Of a stretch of 64,000 nucleotides of DNA, positions 44,401 through 54,383 are shown piece by piece. A program made the translations under genes and the position numbers. The number at the start of each line of letters is the position of its first letter. The stretch's first letter is position 1. The DNA comes from Natrialba swarupiae (GTDB lineage: Archaea > Halobacteriota > Halobacteria > Halobacteriales > Natrialbaceae), in NCBI RefSeq assembly GCF_008245225.1, contig NZ_VTAW01000009.1, positions 62,001 through 126,000 of the forward strand. Reading direction: 5' to 3'. The notes beneath the pieces are model-generated. The model did no database searches. It worked only from the letters and a program-made list of their open reading frames with translations, and was not told the origin of the DNA.

Positions 44401-44567
44401 TATTAATATTGTTTTGGCTAATGTTTGGTTAGTCGCGATTGCTGGCGGACAGTGTCCCCATCGACGCTCACCGTCGGTCGCAAGCGACGATCGAACACGC
44501 TCACGCTCGATGGACTCGGTCCGTGACGACACGTAACGTTATAACCGCGCTACCGACTACGGCGAGT

Positions 44568-45407
44568 ATGCTCACGTTCATCGGACTCGGCCTCTACGAC
44601 GAGCGATCGATTACCGTCGAGGGACAGCGAGCCCTGCGAGAGGCGGATCGGGCGTACGCCGAGTTTTACACCAGCAAGCTGATCGGAGCGTCCGTCCCGG
44701 ACCTCGAGGACGTCCACGGCATCGAGATCGAGGTACGCGACCGCGCCGGCGTCGAGCAACATCCCGAGGACGTACTCGAGGCCGCCGAGAACGAAGACGT
44801 CGCGTTCCTGACCGCCGGCGATACGATGATCTCGACGACCCACGTCGACCTGCGGCTTCGCGCCCACGAACGCGGGATCGAGACGCGGGTGATCCACGGC
44901 GTCACCGCCCAGACGGCGACGAGTTCCCTGACCGGGCTCCAGAACTACCGGTTCGGAAAGGCGACAACGCTCCCGTTTCCCTACGCCCACGGCGCGGACG
45001 GACTGCCGGCGAGCGTGACCGACACGATCGACGACAACCGCGCCGACGGACTGCACACGGTCGTCTACCTCGACATCAAGGTTGGATACGATCCAACCAG
45101 CAGTCAGACCGCAAACCGGCCTGAGGATACGGTCGGATACGACCGCGCCGACGGCGACCAGTACATGACCGCCGACGTCGGAGCGGCCCTGCTCGCCGAG
45201 GAGTACCCCGAACTCGTGGGGGTCGTCGTCGCACGCGCCGGCAGTCCCGACCCCCTGGTCGACGCCGCCACGATGACCGAACTCGCCGAGCGGTCGTTCG
45301 GCGACCCGCTGCACCTCCTCGTGATCCCCGGTGAGTGTCACCTCCTCGAGGCCGATGCACTGGTCGAACTCGCCGGTGTCGATCGGGAAGCGCTCGACAT
45401 CGTCTGA
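44568..45407 (+). CDS. dph5: diphthine synthase Dph5 (DphB)
   Basis: 279 residues from MLTFIGLGLYDERSITVEG. This SAM-dependent tetrapyrrole-methylase fold enzyme methylates the modified histidine of elongation factor 2. Motifs are GLGLYDERSIT, AFLTAGDTMISTTHVDL, RVIHGVTAQTATSSLTGLQNYRFGK and VVVARAGSPDPLV. Residues about 172-196 (after VVYLDIK) are an insertion with respect to other archaeal Dph5 and contain an 8-bp hairpin in DNA. A start 43 codons upstream is not supported. Confidence 0.93.
   Translation: MLTFIGLGLYDERSITVEGQRALREADRAYAEFYTSKLIGASVPDLEDVHGIEIEVRDRAGVEQHPEDVLEAAENEDVAFLTAGDTMISTTHVDLRLRAHERGIETRVIHGVTAQTATSSLTGLQNYRFGKATTLPFPYAHGADGLPASVTDTIDDNRADGLHTVVYLDIKVGYDPTSSQTANRPEDTVGYDRADGDQYMTADVGAALLAEEYPELVGVVVARAGSPDPLVDAATMTELAERSFGDPLHLLVIPGECHLLEADALVELAGVDREALDIV
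45080..45098. repeat. 8-bp stem / 3-nt loop hairpin inside dph5
   Basis: GGTTGGAT, loop ACG, ATCCAACC. It lies inside the coding insertion of dph5. GGATACG recurs twice more in the next 50 bp. The geometry equals the tnpA insertion hairpins. Confidence 0.6.
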
Positions 45408-45826
45408 GACAGTTTACCCGTCGTCTGGGCCAAAACATCGTCGTGGTTCTGTTTGGCGGCAACGTCGTGGTCCATTCCCGCACGGCCCGTGTTAGCGTGT
45501 TCCGTTGGTCGGCCGCAATCGCTGGAGACACGATCTGACAGAGAGTCTCTGTGGCGTCCGTGGCCGTTCCTGTGATGGAGCGCTGTTCAGATCGATCCGA
45601 GACGTCGCTCTCGCCTTCAGGTTCGAGCCGCGGAGTCCGAGCGGGTGACAGTGTTTTCACACGATTGAAGGACCGAAAAACCCCGATCCACCGTACTCGA
45701 GGTGGTTCACCGGGTAGCGGCGACGATCCGGCGTTTTGGGACGAACGTAGCGGTTTCCGTCAGAAATCTGGCGAGAACCGGACATTCTTGCGAAAGATAC
45801 TTAGTCGGTTGCTGTAACGTACTCCC
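45408..45826. other. 419-bp intergenic region
   Basis: Nothing convincing is seen here. Short open frames on either strand lack haloarchaeal composition. The right end (ACTTAGTCGG near 45800) may hold the promoter of the following gene. Confidence 0.4.
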
Positions 45827-46264
45827 ATGATAAACAGGGGGAAACGACTGGCGGTCCCGCTGCTCGCGGTCGGGACGGCCGCACTCGTCGGCTACGCGCT
45901 GCGCTCGAGCCGATCCCGCGATGAACGATCCCGTTCGAAGGCGGACCTCGGGGCTCGACTCGTCGGCCCCGACGAGATTCCGGTCGACGCAACCGTCGTC
46001 GACGCCTCGTCGCGACGCCTCGACGAGATCCCGGGCGCTCGGCGAGCGATCAAGCGAGCCGTGCGAAACAGCGCGCGCGAGGAGTGGGAACACGTCACTC
46101 TCGACCGCGACGGCGCGTGGTCGGTCGTCGACGCGATCCGCGGCTCGCTTCCCTACTACGACGGGAACAACAGCTCGTACAACGGCGTCTACGTCCACTA
46201 CGACGACCGGTTCGTCGTCCTCGACGCGATCGGCTGGGCCCGTCTCGAGGATCCGCTCTACTGA
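45827..46264 (+). CDS. membrane-anchored protein, function unknown
   Basis: 145 residues. One N-terminal hydrophobic segment (LAVPLLAVGTAALVGYAL) and a basic stretch (RSSRSRDERSRSK) are followed by a compact globular domain. That domain ends with VVDAIRGSLPYYDGNNSSYNGVYVHYDDRFVVLDAIGWARLEDPLY divided around a conserved-looking YY...NGVYVHY core. No family is recognised. Composition fits the host (acidic C-terminal half), so it is likely a real gene. Confidence 0.7.
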   Translation: MINRGKRLAVPLLAVGTAALVGYALRSSRSRDERSRSKADLGARLVGPDEIPVDATVVDASSRRLDEIPGARRAIKRAVRNSAREEWEHVTLDRDGAWSVVDAIRGSLPYYDGNNSSYNGVYVHYDDRFVVLDAIGWARLEDPLY

Positions 46265-46394
46265 TCACAATCCTCGGTAGCGACCCCGGTTCAGTGAGAC
46301 ACAGCGTTCGCCACGTCCGTCGGCGTTTTTGTACCACGACAGAACAGACACGGGAATCACAATTACTACCACCCACCGACCCGGAGCTACTGAC

Positions 46395-47291
46395 ATGCAT
46401 CTTGGCGTAATCGGACTCGGACGGATGGGCCAGATCGTCGTCGACCGCGTTCTCGAGGCGGGTCACGACGTCGTCGCCTTCGATCTGGAGCCGGAAGCCG
46501 TCGCGACGGCGGCCGACGCCGGCGCGGAGCCGGCCGACTCCGTCCCCGATCTGGCCGACGAACTCGGCGAAGAGAAGCGAATCTGGTTGATGGTCCCCGC
46601 CGGCGAAGCGGTCGACGCGACCCTCGAGGAACTCGAGCCCCACCTCGACGGTGACGACGTGGTCGTCGACGGCGGCAACTCCTACTTCGAGGACTCGGTT
46701 CGACGGGCGGAGGCCTGTTCTGCGGCGTATCTCGACTGTGGTACCTCCGGCGGCCCGGCGGGTGCGGAACTCGGGTTCTCCCTGATGGTCGGCGGACCCG
46801 AGTGGGCCTACGAGGAACTCGAGCCGGCGTTCGACGCCGTCGCCACCGGCCCCGACGGCCACGAACGGATGGGGCCGGCGGGGTCGGGCCACTACGTGAA
46901 GATGGTTCACAACGGCGTCGAGTACGCGCTGATGCAGGCCTACGGCGAGGGGTTCGAGTTGCTCCACGAGGGGCGATACGATCTCGACCTCGAGTCGGTC
47001 GCGTCGGTCTGGAACAACGGGGCCGTCATCCGCTCGTGGCTGCTCGAACTCTGCGAGGAGGCGTTCCGCGAGGAGGGCACCGACCTCGGCGACGTCGCCG
47101 ACCGCATCGAGGGTGGCTCGACCGGTACCTGGACTGTCCAGGAAGCCTTAGAACAGGAGGTGCCGTTACCACTGATCTACACCTCGCTCGCGGAGCGGTT
47201 CGGCTCACGAGCCGACGACGGCCGCTTCTCGCGCCGACTCGCCAGCCGACTCCGGTACGGCTTCGGTCGACACGAGGTTCCGCGTCGGTAG
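46395..47291 (+). CDS. gnd: 6-phosphogluconate dehydrogenase (decarboxylating), short YqeC-type
   Basis: 298 residues from MHLGVIGLGRMGQIVVDRVL, which contains the NAD(P)-binding GxGxxG. The substrate-binding region is DCGTSGGPAGAELGFSLMVGG and the catalytic Lys is in GSGHYVKMVHNGVEYALMQ. It oxidises 6-phosphogluconate to ribulose 5-phosphate, the pentose route known in haloarchaea. The short form lacks the C-terminal all-helical extension of 470-residue enzymes. An upstream extension of 22 codons is not conserved. Confidence 0.92.
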   Translation: MHLGVIGLGRMGQIVVDRVLEAGHDVVAFDLEPEAVATAADAGAEPADSVPDLADELGEEKRIWLMVPAGEAVDATLEELEPHLDGDDVVVDGGNSYFEDSVRRAEACSAAYLDCGTSGGPAGAELGFSLMVGGPEWAYEELEPAFDAVATGPDGHERMGPAGSGHYVKMVHNGVEYALMQAYGEGFELLHEGRYDLDLESVASVWNNGAVIRSWLLELCEEAFREEGTDLGDVADRIEGGSTGTWTVQEALEQEVPLPLIYTSLAERFGSRADDGRFSRRLASRLRYGFGRHEVPRR

Positions 47292-47405
47292 CCGACAGGC
47301 GATCGATCGGATGACCCGCGACTACACCGATCAGATCCCCACTCATCGACGTCTACACCGATCGGGTCTGTTCTACGTCGGGACGTCTCTCCCGGTCGGA
47401 CAGCA

Positions 47406-49088
47406 TCACGTCCCCTCCGACGGGGGCGACGTCGATCTGGCGACACGTCTCGAATCGGGCGGAACCGCCACCTCGAACCGGGCACCGCCGTCACGTCCCG
47501 CCGTCGCTCGAACGGTCCAGCCGTGGCCGGTGGCGATCTCTTCGACGATCGGGAGACCGAACCCCGTTCCGTTCGATGCGGTCGTGTAGCCGGCGTCGAA
47601 GACCTCCGATCGTCGCTCCGGCGCGATTCCGGTACCGTCGTCCTCGACGAAGAATCCTGCGCCGTCGGGTAACTCACCGACGACGACGGTTACATCCCGT
47701 CCGCCGTGCTCGAGTGCGTTCCGGTAGAGGTTCTCGAACAGCTGTTGGAGCCGCTCGGGGTCGGCCTCGATCGCCACCTCTCGATCGGTTTCGAGAACGA
47801 GCTCGGCCCTCTCCGCGTCGATCATCTCCCAGGATCGGCGAGCGACGGCCGAGAGATCGAGTCGCTCCAGTTCGTCGATCGAGTTCCCTTCTCGAGCGAG
47901 CGAGAGCAACTCGTCGATGAGGACTTCCATTCGGTCGTGGGCGTCGACAACGGCCTCGAGGTGATCGGTATCCGCTTCCGCGATGGCGAGTTGTGTCCGA
48001 CCCTGTGCGACCGTGAGCGGATTCCGCAGGTCGTGGGAGACGACGCCTGCGAACTCCTCGAGTCGCTCGTTTTTTGCCTCCAGTTTCCGTCGGTAGCGCT
48101 CTCGGGACGTGACGTCGGTAAACGAGATGGCCCGCCCGATCCGGGTTCGATCCGCCGAGAAGGGGTTTACAGAAATTCGGTAAAACTTCGGTTCCGTGGC
48201 GTCCGCTGTCTCCAGTAGTGGGTCCGACGATTCGATCGTCGAACTGACCGTCGGGAGCTGTTCCTCGAGTGGCGTCCCGACGCTATCGGCGAGTGAGGGG
48301 AACGACTCGAGCGCCGACGCGTTGTAATCCCGTATTCTCTCTCGATCGTCGAGAATGATGACTGGATCGTCCGTCTCACCAGCCATCCTGACGAGTTGGA
48401 GCCGGTCGAGATGGACGTAACAGACGCCGACGGCGAACGCGGCGACTCCGACCGGGGAGTACGTGATGTCGACGAGGACCGTCGAGACGGCACCGAATAC
48501 GTCGAACACGACGGGCAATCCGGTGAGTGCGACGAGGGCGAAGAGGATACGCGTATCGAAGCTGACACGAGCGAACAGCTCCAGGAGCATGAAAAACCCG
48601 ACGAACGAGAGTGCGTACGCGAACGCCATCACAACCCAGTGTAACGGTTCGTGGTGGATCTCGAGGTAGGGGAACGGGAACGTGGCAGGTTCGGCGGTGA
48701 AGTACCAGCCGTGAGCCGGATTCGTTACCTTCAGCGCGACGATCACGAGGAAGACGGCGACTGCGGTTCGGCGCACCGTTCCGTTTCGGTGTAGCGACCG
48801 ACCGGTGTACGCCGAACAGAAGTACAACCAGGGACCGACCGCCGCGATTCCGATGCAGAGTCCTATCACGAAAAACGCGTACTGGAGCCCCGTCGTCGGA
48901 GCGGCGAGGTAGCCGACATGAGACGCAGCCCATCCGCCACTCGCGAGCAACAGCCAGTAGAGCCCGCGTCGAGTGTCGTCGTGTTCGATGCTCCTCACCC
49001 GGTGTAGACTTCCGAAACAACACAGCGCGGAGATACCGAAGAGGAGGAGATAGGCAAACTCCGGCAGCGACTGTGACTGTTCGAGCAT
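47406..49088 (-). CDS. sensor histidine kinase with 7-TM N-terminal domain and PAS domain
   Basis: 560 residues. Seven hydrophobic segments (about 10-225) form the histidine-kinase N-terminal 7TM domain. A PAS domain (about 235-325) and HisKA (about 340-405) follow, with phosphorylated His352 in VVSHDLRNPLTVAQG. The HATPase domain has N box FENLYRNALEHG near 455, G1 DDGTGI and G2 GTGFGLPIV. The response regulator is not adjacent. Haloarchaeal kinases of this type are often orphan. Confidence 0.92.
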   Translation of the reverse strand: MLEQSQSLPEFAYLLLFGISALCCFGSLHRVRSIEHDDTRRGLYWLLLASGGWAASHVGYLAAPTTGLQYAFFVIGLCIGIAAVGPWLYFCSAYTGRSLHRNGTVRRTAVAVFLVIVALKVTNPAHGWYFTAEPATFPFPYLEIHHEPLHWVVMAFAYALSFVGFFMLLELFARVSFDTRILFALVALTGLPVVFDVFGAVSTVLVDITYSPVGVAAFAVGVCYVHLDRLQLVRMAGETDDPVIILDDRERIRDYNASALESFPSLADSVGTPLEEQLPTVSSTIESSDPLLETADATEPKFYRISVNPFSADRTRIGRAISFTDVTSRERYRRKLEAKNERLEEFAGVVSHDLRNPLTVAQGRTQLAIAEADTDHLEAVVDAHDRMEVLIDELLSLAREGNSIDELERLDLSAVARRSWEMIDAERAELVLETDREVAIEADPERLQQLFENLYRNALEHGGRDVTVVVGELPDGAGFFVEDDGTGIAPERRSEVFDAGYTTASNGTGFGLPIVEEIATGHGWTVRATAGRDGGARFEVAVPPDSRRVARSTSPPSEGT

Positions 49089-49242
49089 GTCCGGTCAACA
49101 TCCTCACTTCTCGAACGTCCCTCATCGCTCTTGTGGCAGAAACGCTACCGGTCACCGCGGTTCGCCCGTTCGCAGTCGACCGTCACCACGACGGGAATCG
49201 GAATCCGCCGACCCCGACTACTGGCAATCGGCGGTGAACAGC

Positions 49243-49265
49243 CACAGAAACCCGTATGAGACGCT
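49243..49265 (+). repeat. short dispersed repeat, copy 2
   Basis: CACAG-AAACCCGTATGAGACGCT, 21 of 23 positions like the minus strand at 17941-17964. It lies between two minus-strand genes. Confidence 0.5.
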
Positions 49266-49284
49266 CTACCACCCGTTTGACTCC

Positions 49285-49788
49285 TCACTCGACGTCCGGG
49301 GACGGCCCGCTCGAGTCGTCTGACTTCGCGGCCGCCTCGTACATCGTCTGGCGCTCGTCGAAGTACGCCGGCGCATCGTGGTCGGCCTCGAAGCGGACCA
49401 CGCGTTCCATCGCGTCGTGACCGTCCTCGACGGCGTCTAACTCCGTCGCGAGGTCGGTGTAGCCCGCTGCGAGGTCCTGGAAGGCCTGCATTCGCGCCTG
49501 TTTCGCCTCGACGAGGAGCTGTTTCTCCTCTAAATCGCGCTGTAACTCCTCGATCGCCTCGAGGTCGATTTCGTCGCCGGTTGGACGCTCGGTCGAGGAC
49601 GGCGTCGTCGGGCCGACGCCGCGCTCCCCGAGTCGGGTCCGGATCTCGGCCATCTCCTCGTCGATCTCGTCGAGCAACTCGTCCGCCTCGTCGCCCATCG
49701 TCTGTACCTGTCCGGAGAGAAGCCCCGCCTGCGTCCGACAGTAGTCGACGAATTCGTCGACCGACAGCGATGGGGCGTCATCGCTCAT
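49285..49788 (-). CDS. coiled-coil protein, function unknown
   Basis: 167 residues from MSDDAPSLSVDEFVDYC; upstream codons to 49929 lack coding character. Mostly helical with coiled-coil character (QTMGDEADELLDEIDEEMAEIRTRLGE, IEELQRDLEEKQLLVEAKQARMQAFQDLA), and a Pro/Thr-rich linker near 75. The protein is acidic. It is a haloarchaeal hypothetical located divergently upstream of uvrA, with 199 bp between the starts. Confidence 0.7.
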   Translation of the reverse strand: MSDDAPSLSVDEFVDYCRTQAGLLSGQVQTMGDEADELLDEIDEEMAEIRTRLGERGVGPTTPSSTERPTGDEIDLEAIEELQRDLEEKQLLVEAKQARMQAFQDLAAGYTDLATELDAVEDGHDAMERVVRFEADHDAPAYFDERQTMYEAAAKSDDSSGPSPDVE

Positions 49789-49987
49789 ACCCTCGCGTTG
49801 GTGTCCCTTACCGAAGTCACTTTGGACGTATTGCCCCGCGTTCGTCGTCGACCGCCCTGTCGGCCACGCTAACACGCGACACACTGTTACGCTTTCAGAC
49901 GTGTTAAGTTCCTCCGGCCACTGACGCAATTACGATGAATCGGGTACCGCGACGCGAAACAGGCCGGTTTCCAGTCACACCCAGTCC

Positions 49988-52900
49988 ATGACGAAAGAGT
50001 ACATCGAGGTGCGGGGTGCACAAGAGCACAACCTGAAGGATCTCGACGTCACTATCCCCCGCGAGTCGTTTACCGTCGTCACCGGACTCTCGGGGTCGGG
50101 CAAGTCCTCGCTCGCGTTCGAGACGGTGTACGCGGAGGGCCAGCGACGGTACATCGAGAGTCTCTCGGCGTACGCCCGGAACTTCCTCGGCCAGATGGAC
50201 AAACCGCAGGTCGAGACCGTCGAGGGTCTCTCCCCGGCGATCTCGATCGACCAGAAAAACGCCGCGAACAACCCCCGATCGACGGTCGGGACCGTCACGG
50301 AACTCCACGACTACCTCCGACTGCTCTACGCCCGCGTCGGCACACCCCACTGTCCAGAGTGCGGTCGTGAGGTCGGCGAGCAGTCGGCCCAAAACATGGT
50401 CGAGCGCATCCTCGAGTTACCCGAGGGAACACGTGCCAAAATCGCCGCCCCGGTCGTCCGCGACCAGAAGGGAGCCTTCGAAGACCTCTTCGAGGAACTC
50501 GTCTCCGAGGGCTACTCCCGCGTCGAGGTCGACGGCGAGGAGTACGACCTCACGCTCGATGACCCCGACTTAGACGAGAACTTCGATCACACCGTCGACG
50601 TCGTCGTCGACCGGATTCGCGTCTCGACTGAGGATCGCCCACGGATCGTCGACAGCGTCGAGACCGCACTCGAGGAGGCCGACGGCGTCCTGAAGCTCAT
50701 CCTCCCGGATCCGCCGGAAGAAACCGTCACAGATCTCGGCGAGGAGGCCCGCCGGACGGGTGCGCTGGGCGACGAGGTCGAGACGGACGACCGCTTCGTC
50801 GTCGAGTTCTCGAAGGACCTGGCGTGTACCCACTGTGGGATCGACGTCCCGGAGATCGAGACACGCTCCTTTTCGTTCAACTCGCCTCACGGCGCCTGCC
50901 CCGAGTGTGAGGGGTTAGGCGAGACGAAAGAGGTCGACGAGAACCTGGTGGTCCAGGACGAATCCAAGCCGCTGAAGGAGGTCTTCGAACCCTGGAGCTA
51001 CAACCGATCGTACTACCAAACGCGACTCGATGCGGTCGCCGAACACTTCGACGTCTCCCTGTCGACACCACTCGAGGACGTCGACGACGGGATCCGCGAG
51101 GCGTTTCTCTATGGCACCAGCGATCAGGTGCTGTTCAAGCGCAACACGAAGAACGGAATCCGGCGCAAGCGCAAGCGCTTCGAGGGAATCGTTCCGAATC
51201 TCGATCGGCGCTACCTCGAGACCGACTCGGACTCGACGCGCGAACACATCGAGGACTACATGTCCGTGACCGAGTGTCCCGCCTGTGACGGCACTCGGCT
51301 CAAACCCGCCTCCCGCGCGGTGCTGGTCGATGGCACCTCCATTACGGAGATCAACGCGATGAGCATCGGCGACGCGCTGGCACACTTCGAGTCGCTCGAG
51401 GCGAACTTCACCGAACGCGAGAAGGTGATCGCCGAGGAGATCCTAAAAGAGATCCGCGCTCGCCTGAGCTTCATGGTCGAGGTCGGCCTCGAGTACCTCA
51501 CGCTCGACCGCGAGGCCTCCACCCTCTCGGGTGGGGAGAGCCAGCGCATCCGGCTCGCGACGCAGATCGGCTCCGGCCTCGTCGGCGTCCTCTACGTGTT
51601 AGACGAGCCCTCGATCGGGCTCCACCAGCGGGACAACGATCGCCTGCTCGACACCTTGGAGGAGCTTCGCGACCTCGGGAACACGCTCCTCGTGGTCGAA
51701 CACGACGAGGAGACGATGCGCCGTGCAGACAACGTCATCGACATGGGGCCCGGCCCCGGCAAGCGTGGCGGCGAGGTCGTCGTCAACGGCCCCGTCGAGG
51801 AGGTCAAAGCCTGCGAGGAGTCCATTACGGGCGATTATCTCTCCGGACGCCGACAGATTCCGGTCCCCGACGAGCGACGCGACCCCGATGGCGGTCCCGC
51901 GAGCGAAGCGAGTGGGACGACGTCGGACGAGGGCATCGAGTCCGACGGCACGCTGACGATCCGCGGGGCTCGCCAGCACAACCTCGACGACGTCGACGTC
52001 GACATTCCGCTTGGCTGTTTCACCGCGATCACGGGCGTCTCGGGATCCGGAAAATCGACGCTCATGCACGAGGTACTCTACAAGGGACTGGCCCGCGAGA
52101 TGAACGACAACACGAGCGTCGTTCCGGGCGACCACGATGCCCTCGAGAGCATAGAGGAGATCGAGACGGTCAGGCTGATCGACCAGTCGCCGATCGGTCG
52201 CACGCCCAGGTCGAACCCGGCGACGTACACCAACGTCTTCGATTACGTCCGGGAACTGTTCGCCCAGACGAAGCTCTCGAAACAGCGCGGTTACGAGAAG
52301 GGGCGCTTCTCGTTCAACGTCAAGGGCGGGCGCTGTGAGGAGTGTGGCGGGCAGGGTACGGTGAAAATCGAGATGAACTTCCTCTCGGACGTCTACGTCC
52401 CCTGCGAGGAGTGTGACGGCGCACGGTACAACGACGCAACGCTCGACGTCACCTACAAGGGGAAAACGATCTCGGACGTCCTCGAGATGGAAGTCGGCGA
52501 AGCCTACGACTTCTTCGAGTCGAACTCCCAGATCCGACGGCGGCTCAAACTGCTGAAAGACGTCGGGCTGGACTACATGACCCTCGGACAGCCCTCGACG
52601 ACGCTCTCCGGTGGCGAGGCCCAGCGAATCAAGCTCGCCGAAGAGTTAGGAAAGAAAGACTCCGGGGAGACGCTCTACCTGCTCGACGAGCCCACCACCG
52701 GCTTACACCACGAGGACGAGCGCAAGCTCATCGAGGTGCTCCACCGCCTGACCGACGACGGCAACACCGTCGTCGTCATCGAACACGAACTCGACCTCGT
52801 GAAAAACGCCGACCACATTATCGACCTCGGCCCCGAAGGCGGCGAACACGGCGGCGAGGTCGTCGCGACTGGCACGCCCGAAGAGGTCGCCCGACTCGAG

Positions 52901-53008
52901 GAGTCGCACACAGGGCGATACCTCCGAGACCTGCTGCCGAACGTGGAACTCGAGGGACCACGCGGCGAACGCGGCGAGCCGGTGTCAGCGCCGCTGGATG
53001 ACGACTGA
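49988..53008 (+). CDS. uvrA: excinuclease ABC subunit A
   Basis: 1006 residues; bacterial UvrA has about 940. Two ABC modules are present: Walker A GLSGSGKSSLAFE near 30, second Walker A GVSGSGKSTLMHE near 685, and signatures LSGGESQRIRLA and LSGGEAQRIKLA. Zinc modules are CTHCGI...CPECEG (about 278-300) and CEECGG...CEECDG. The UvrB-interaction and insertion domains are in place. It recognises lesions in nucleotide excision repair with UvrB. The haloarchaeal Uvr system was acquired from bacteria. The linker around 620-660 is variable and haloarchaea-specific. UvrB and UvrC are not in the window. Confidence 0.97.
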   Translation: MTKEYIEVRGAQEHNLKDLDVTIPRESFTVVTGLSGSGKSSLAFETVYAEGQRRYIESLSAYARNFLGQMDKPQVETVEGLSPAISIDQKNAANNPRSTVGTVTELHDYLRLLYARVGTPHCPECGREVGEQSAQNMVERILELPEGTRAKIAAPVVRDQKGAFEDLFEELVSEGYSRVEVDGEEYDLTLDDPDLDENFDHTVDVVVDRIRVSTEDRPRIVDSVETALEEADGVLKLILPDPPEETVTDLGEEARRTGALGDEVETDDRFVVEFSKDLACTHCGIDVPEIETRSFSFNSPHGACPECEGLGETKEVDENLVVQDESKPLKEVFEPWSYNRSYYQTRLDAVAEHFDVSLSTPLEDVDDGIREAFLYGTSDQVLFKRNTKNGIRRKRKRFEGIVPNLDRRYLETDSDSTREHIEDYMSVTECPACDGTRLKPASRAVLVDGTSITEINAMSIGDALAHFESLEANFTEREKVIAEEILKEIRARLSFMVEVGLEYLTLDREASTLSGGESQRIRLATQIGSGLVGVLYVLDEPSIGLHQRDNDRLLDTLEELRDLGNTLLVVEHDEETMRRADNVIDMGPGPGKRGGEVVVNGPVEEVKACEESITGDYLSGRRQIPVPDERRDPDGGPASEASGTTSDEGIESDGTLTIRGARQHNLDDVDVDIPLGCFTAITGVSGSGKSTLMHEVLYKGLAREMNDNTSVVPGDHDALESIEEIETVRLIDQSPIGRTPRSNPATYTNVFDYVRELFAQTKLSKQRGYEKGRFSFNVKGGRCEECGGQGTVKIEMNFLSDVYVPCEECDGARYNDATLDVTYKGKTISDVLEMEVGEAYDFFESNSQIRRRLKLLKDVGLDYMTLGQPSTTLSGGEAQRIKLAEELGKKDSGETLYLLDEPTTGLHHEDERKLIEVLHRLTDDGNTVVVIEHELDLVKNADHIIDLGPEGGEHGGEVVATGTPEEVARLEESHTGRYLRDLLPNVELEGPRGERGEPVSAPLDDD

Positions 53009-53147
53009 CGCCGGTTCTCGCTTTTGTCCGCCTTCGACCTTCCGCTCGTCTCGTTCGACTCAGTCGTACACACCGCAATACAGCGGCATCGAACAAGTGT
53101 TTTGGTAACACAGCCAGACAGGTTACTAACTATCTCGAGCGACAGTC

Positions 53148-54371
53148 TTACGTATGGGCTGCCGTCTCGAGGTTCGATGCGAGCGCGTCGCAGACGAGCG
53201 TTCCCGCCCGTCGAGCGCCGATGACGTTGCGGGCGAACGGGCCGAGTACCTGTTGTGCCGCGACACCCGTGACGAGGATCCGCGACGGCGAGCCGTCGTC
53301 ACGACGCCATCGGAGGGTATCGTCCGCGAGCACCGGTGCACCGCGGTAGCCGGTCGCCAGCGTCGATCCCTCTCGAATTCGACTGAACAACGGCCCGTCG
53401 TACGGTGAGCCGAAACCGGTCGCACAGACGAGGTGGTCGAGACACATCGCGGTCCCGTCGCGACACGCGACCACAACGGTACCACCAGCCGGGGTCGCCT
53501 CGGTAATTTCGGTGCGCTCGAGGGAGATCGATCCGTCCTCGATTGCCTGCCGGAGGCGGCCGAAGACGTACGGTGGCATCGCGCCGTCGTGACGGGCGTC
53601 ACGAACCGTCCGAGCGCGGGCACTCGAGGCCGGCGGGAGTTCCTGCAGGTCAGCCACAGGCCCGGAGAAGTGCATCCAGTCGGTACTGGCCTCGAGGGTC
53701 TCGACGGCGAACGGGCTGCGGACGAACAGCGTTACGTCCCGTCCAGGCTGGGCCAGGCTCGTGGCGAGCTGTGCGGCCGTGATTCCGCCGCCGACGATAC
53801 CGACCGAAGCGAACTCGCCGATTGCACCGGAATCGAAGTCCCGACCCCAGACGTGCGTTACCGGCGTCGACGGCGGGAGGTCGCGCGCCCAGTCGGGGAA
53901 GGCGTACGATCGATCGTGGCCAACGGCCAACAGGCACCACCGCACAGCGAACCGACCACCCGTGGTCTCGACCTCGACGCGATTATCTCGGTCTACGACT
54001 CGAGTCACGGTCGCGTCGACGACGAGTTCGTCGAGATCGTAGCGCTCACAGCGCGCATCGGCGTGGTCGAAAAACAGCGCGGCCGTCGGTCGGTTCGACC
54101 CGACCTGGCTCACGACGAGTTCGTTTTCCCGCCCTCGAGCGCGGGCGAAATCCCGCAAGGAGAACGGATCGGGGTCGACGTGGTGGACGAACGGCGATCT
54201 GAGCTCCGTCATGCCACACTGTGTGCACTTTCGTCGAAAGCCGCCCAACAGCCCGTTGGGCTCGACGATTCGCAGCCGATCTCGAGTGACGAGATCGTTC
54301 TCGAGCAGTCGAATCGCGTGGTGAACGCCGTGGACGCCGCCCCCGACGATGAGTACTGACGTGTCGACCAC
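53148..54371 (-). CDS. FAD/NAD(P)-binding flavoprotein (monooxygenase/oxidoreductase-like)
   Basis: 407 residues. Dinucleotide motifs are VLIVGGGVHGVHHAIRLL near 6 and VGIVGGGITAAQLATSLA near 193. ATG-type motif LVCATGFGSPYDG lies near 325. CTQCGMTELRSPFVHHVDPDPFSLRDFA (about 50-80) resembles N-hydroxylating monooxygenases that act on amino acids, but no NAD-specific or substrate site can be assigned. Membrane segments are absent. An operator-like palindrome lies 13-42 bp upstream. No partner gene is adjacent. Confidence 0.82.
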   Translation of the reverse strand: MVDTSVLIVGGGVHGVHHAIRLLENDLVTRDRLRIVEPNGLLGGFRRKCTQCGMTELRSPFVHHVDPDPFSLRDFARARGRENELVVSQVGSNRPTAALFFDHADARCERYDLDELVVDATVTRVVDRDNRVEVETTGGRFAVRWCLLAVGHDRSYAFPDWARDLPPSTPVTHVWGRDFDSGAIGEFASVGIVGGGITAAQLATSLAQPGRDVTLFVRSPFAVETLEASTDWMHFSGPVADLQELPPASSARARTVRDARHDGAMPPYVFGRLRQAIEDGSISLERTEITEATPAGGTVVVACRDGTAMCLDHLVCATGFGSPYDGPLFSRIREGSTLATGYRGAPVLADDTLRWRRDDGSPSRILVTGVAAQQVLGPFARNVIGARRAGTLVCDALASNLETAAHT

Positions 54372-54383
54372 TGGGTATCAGAC

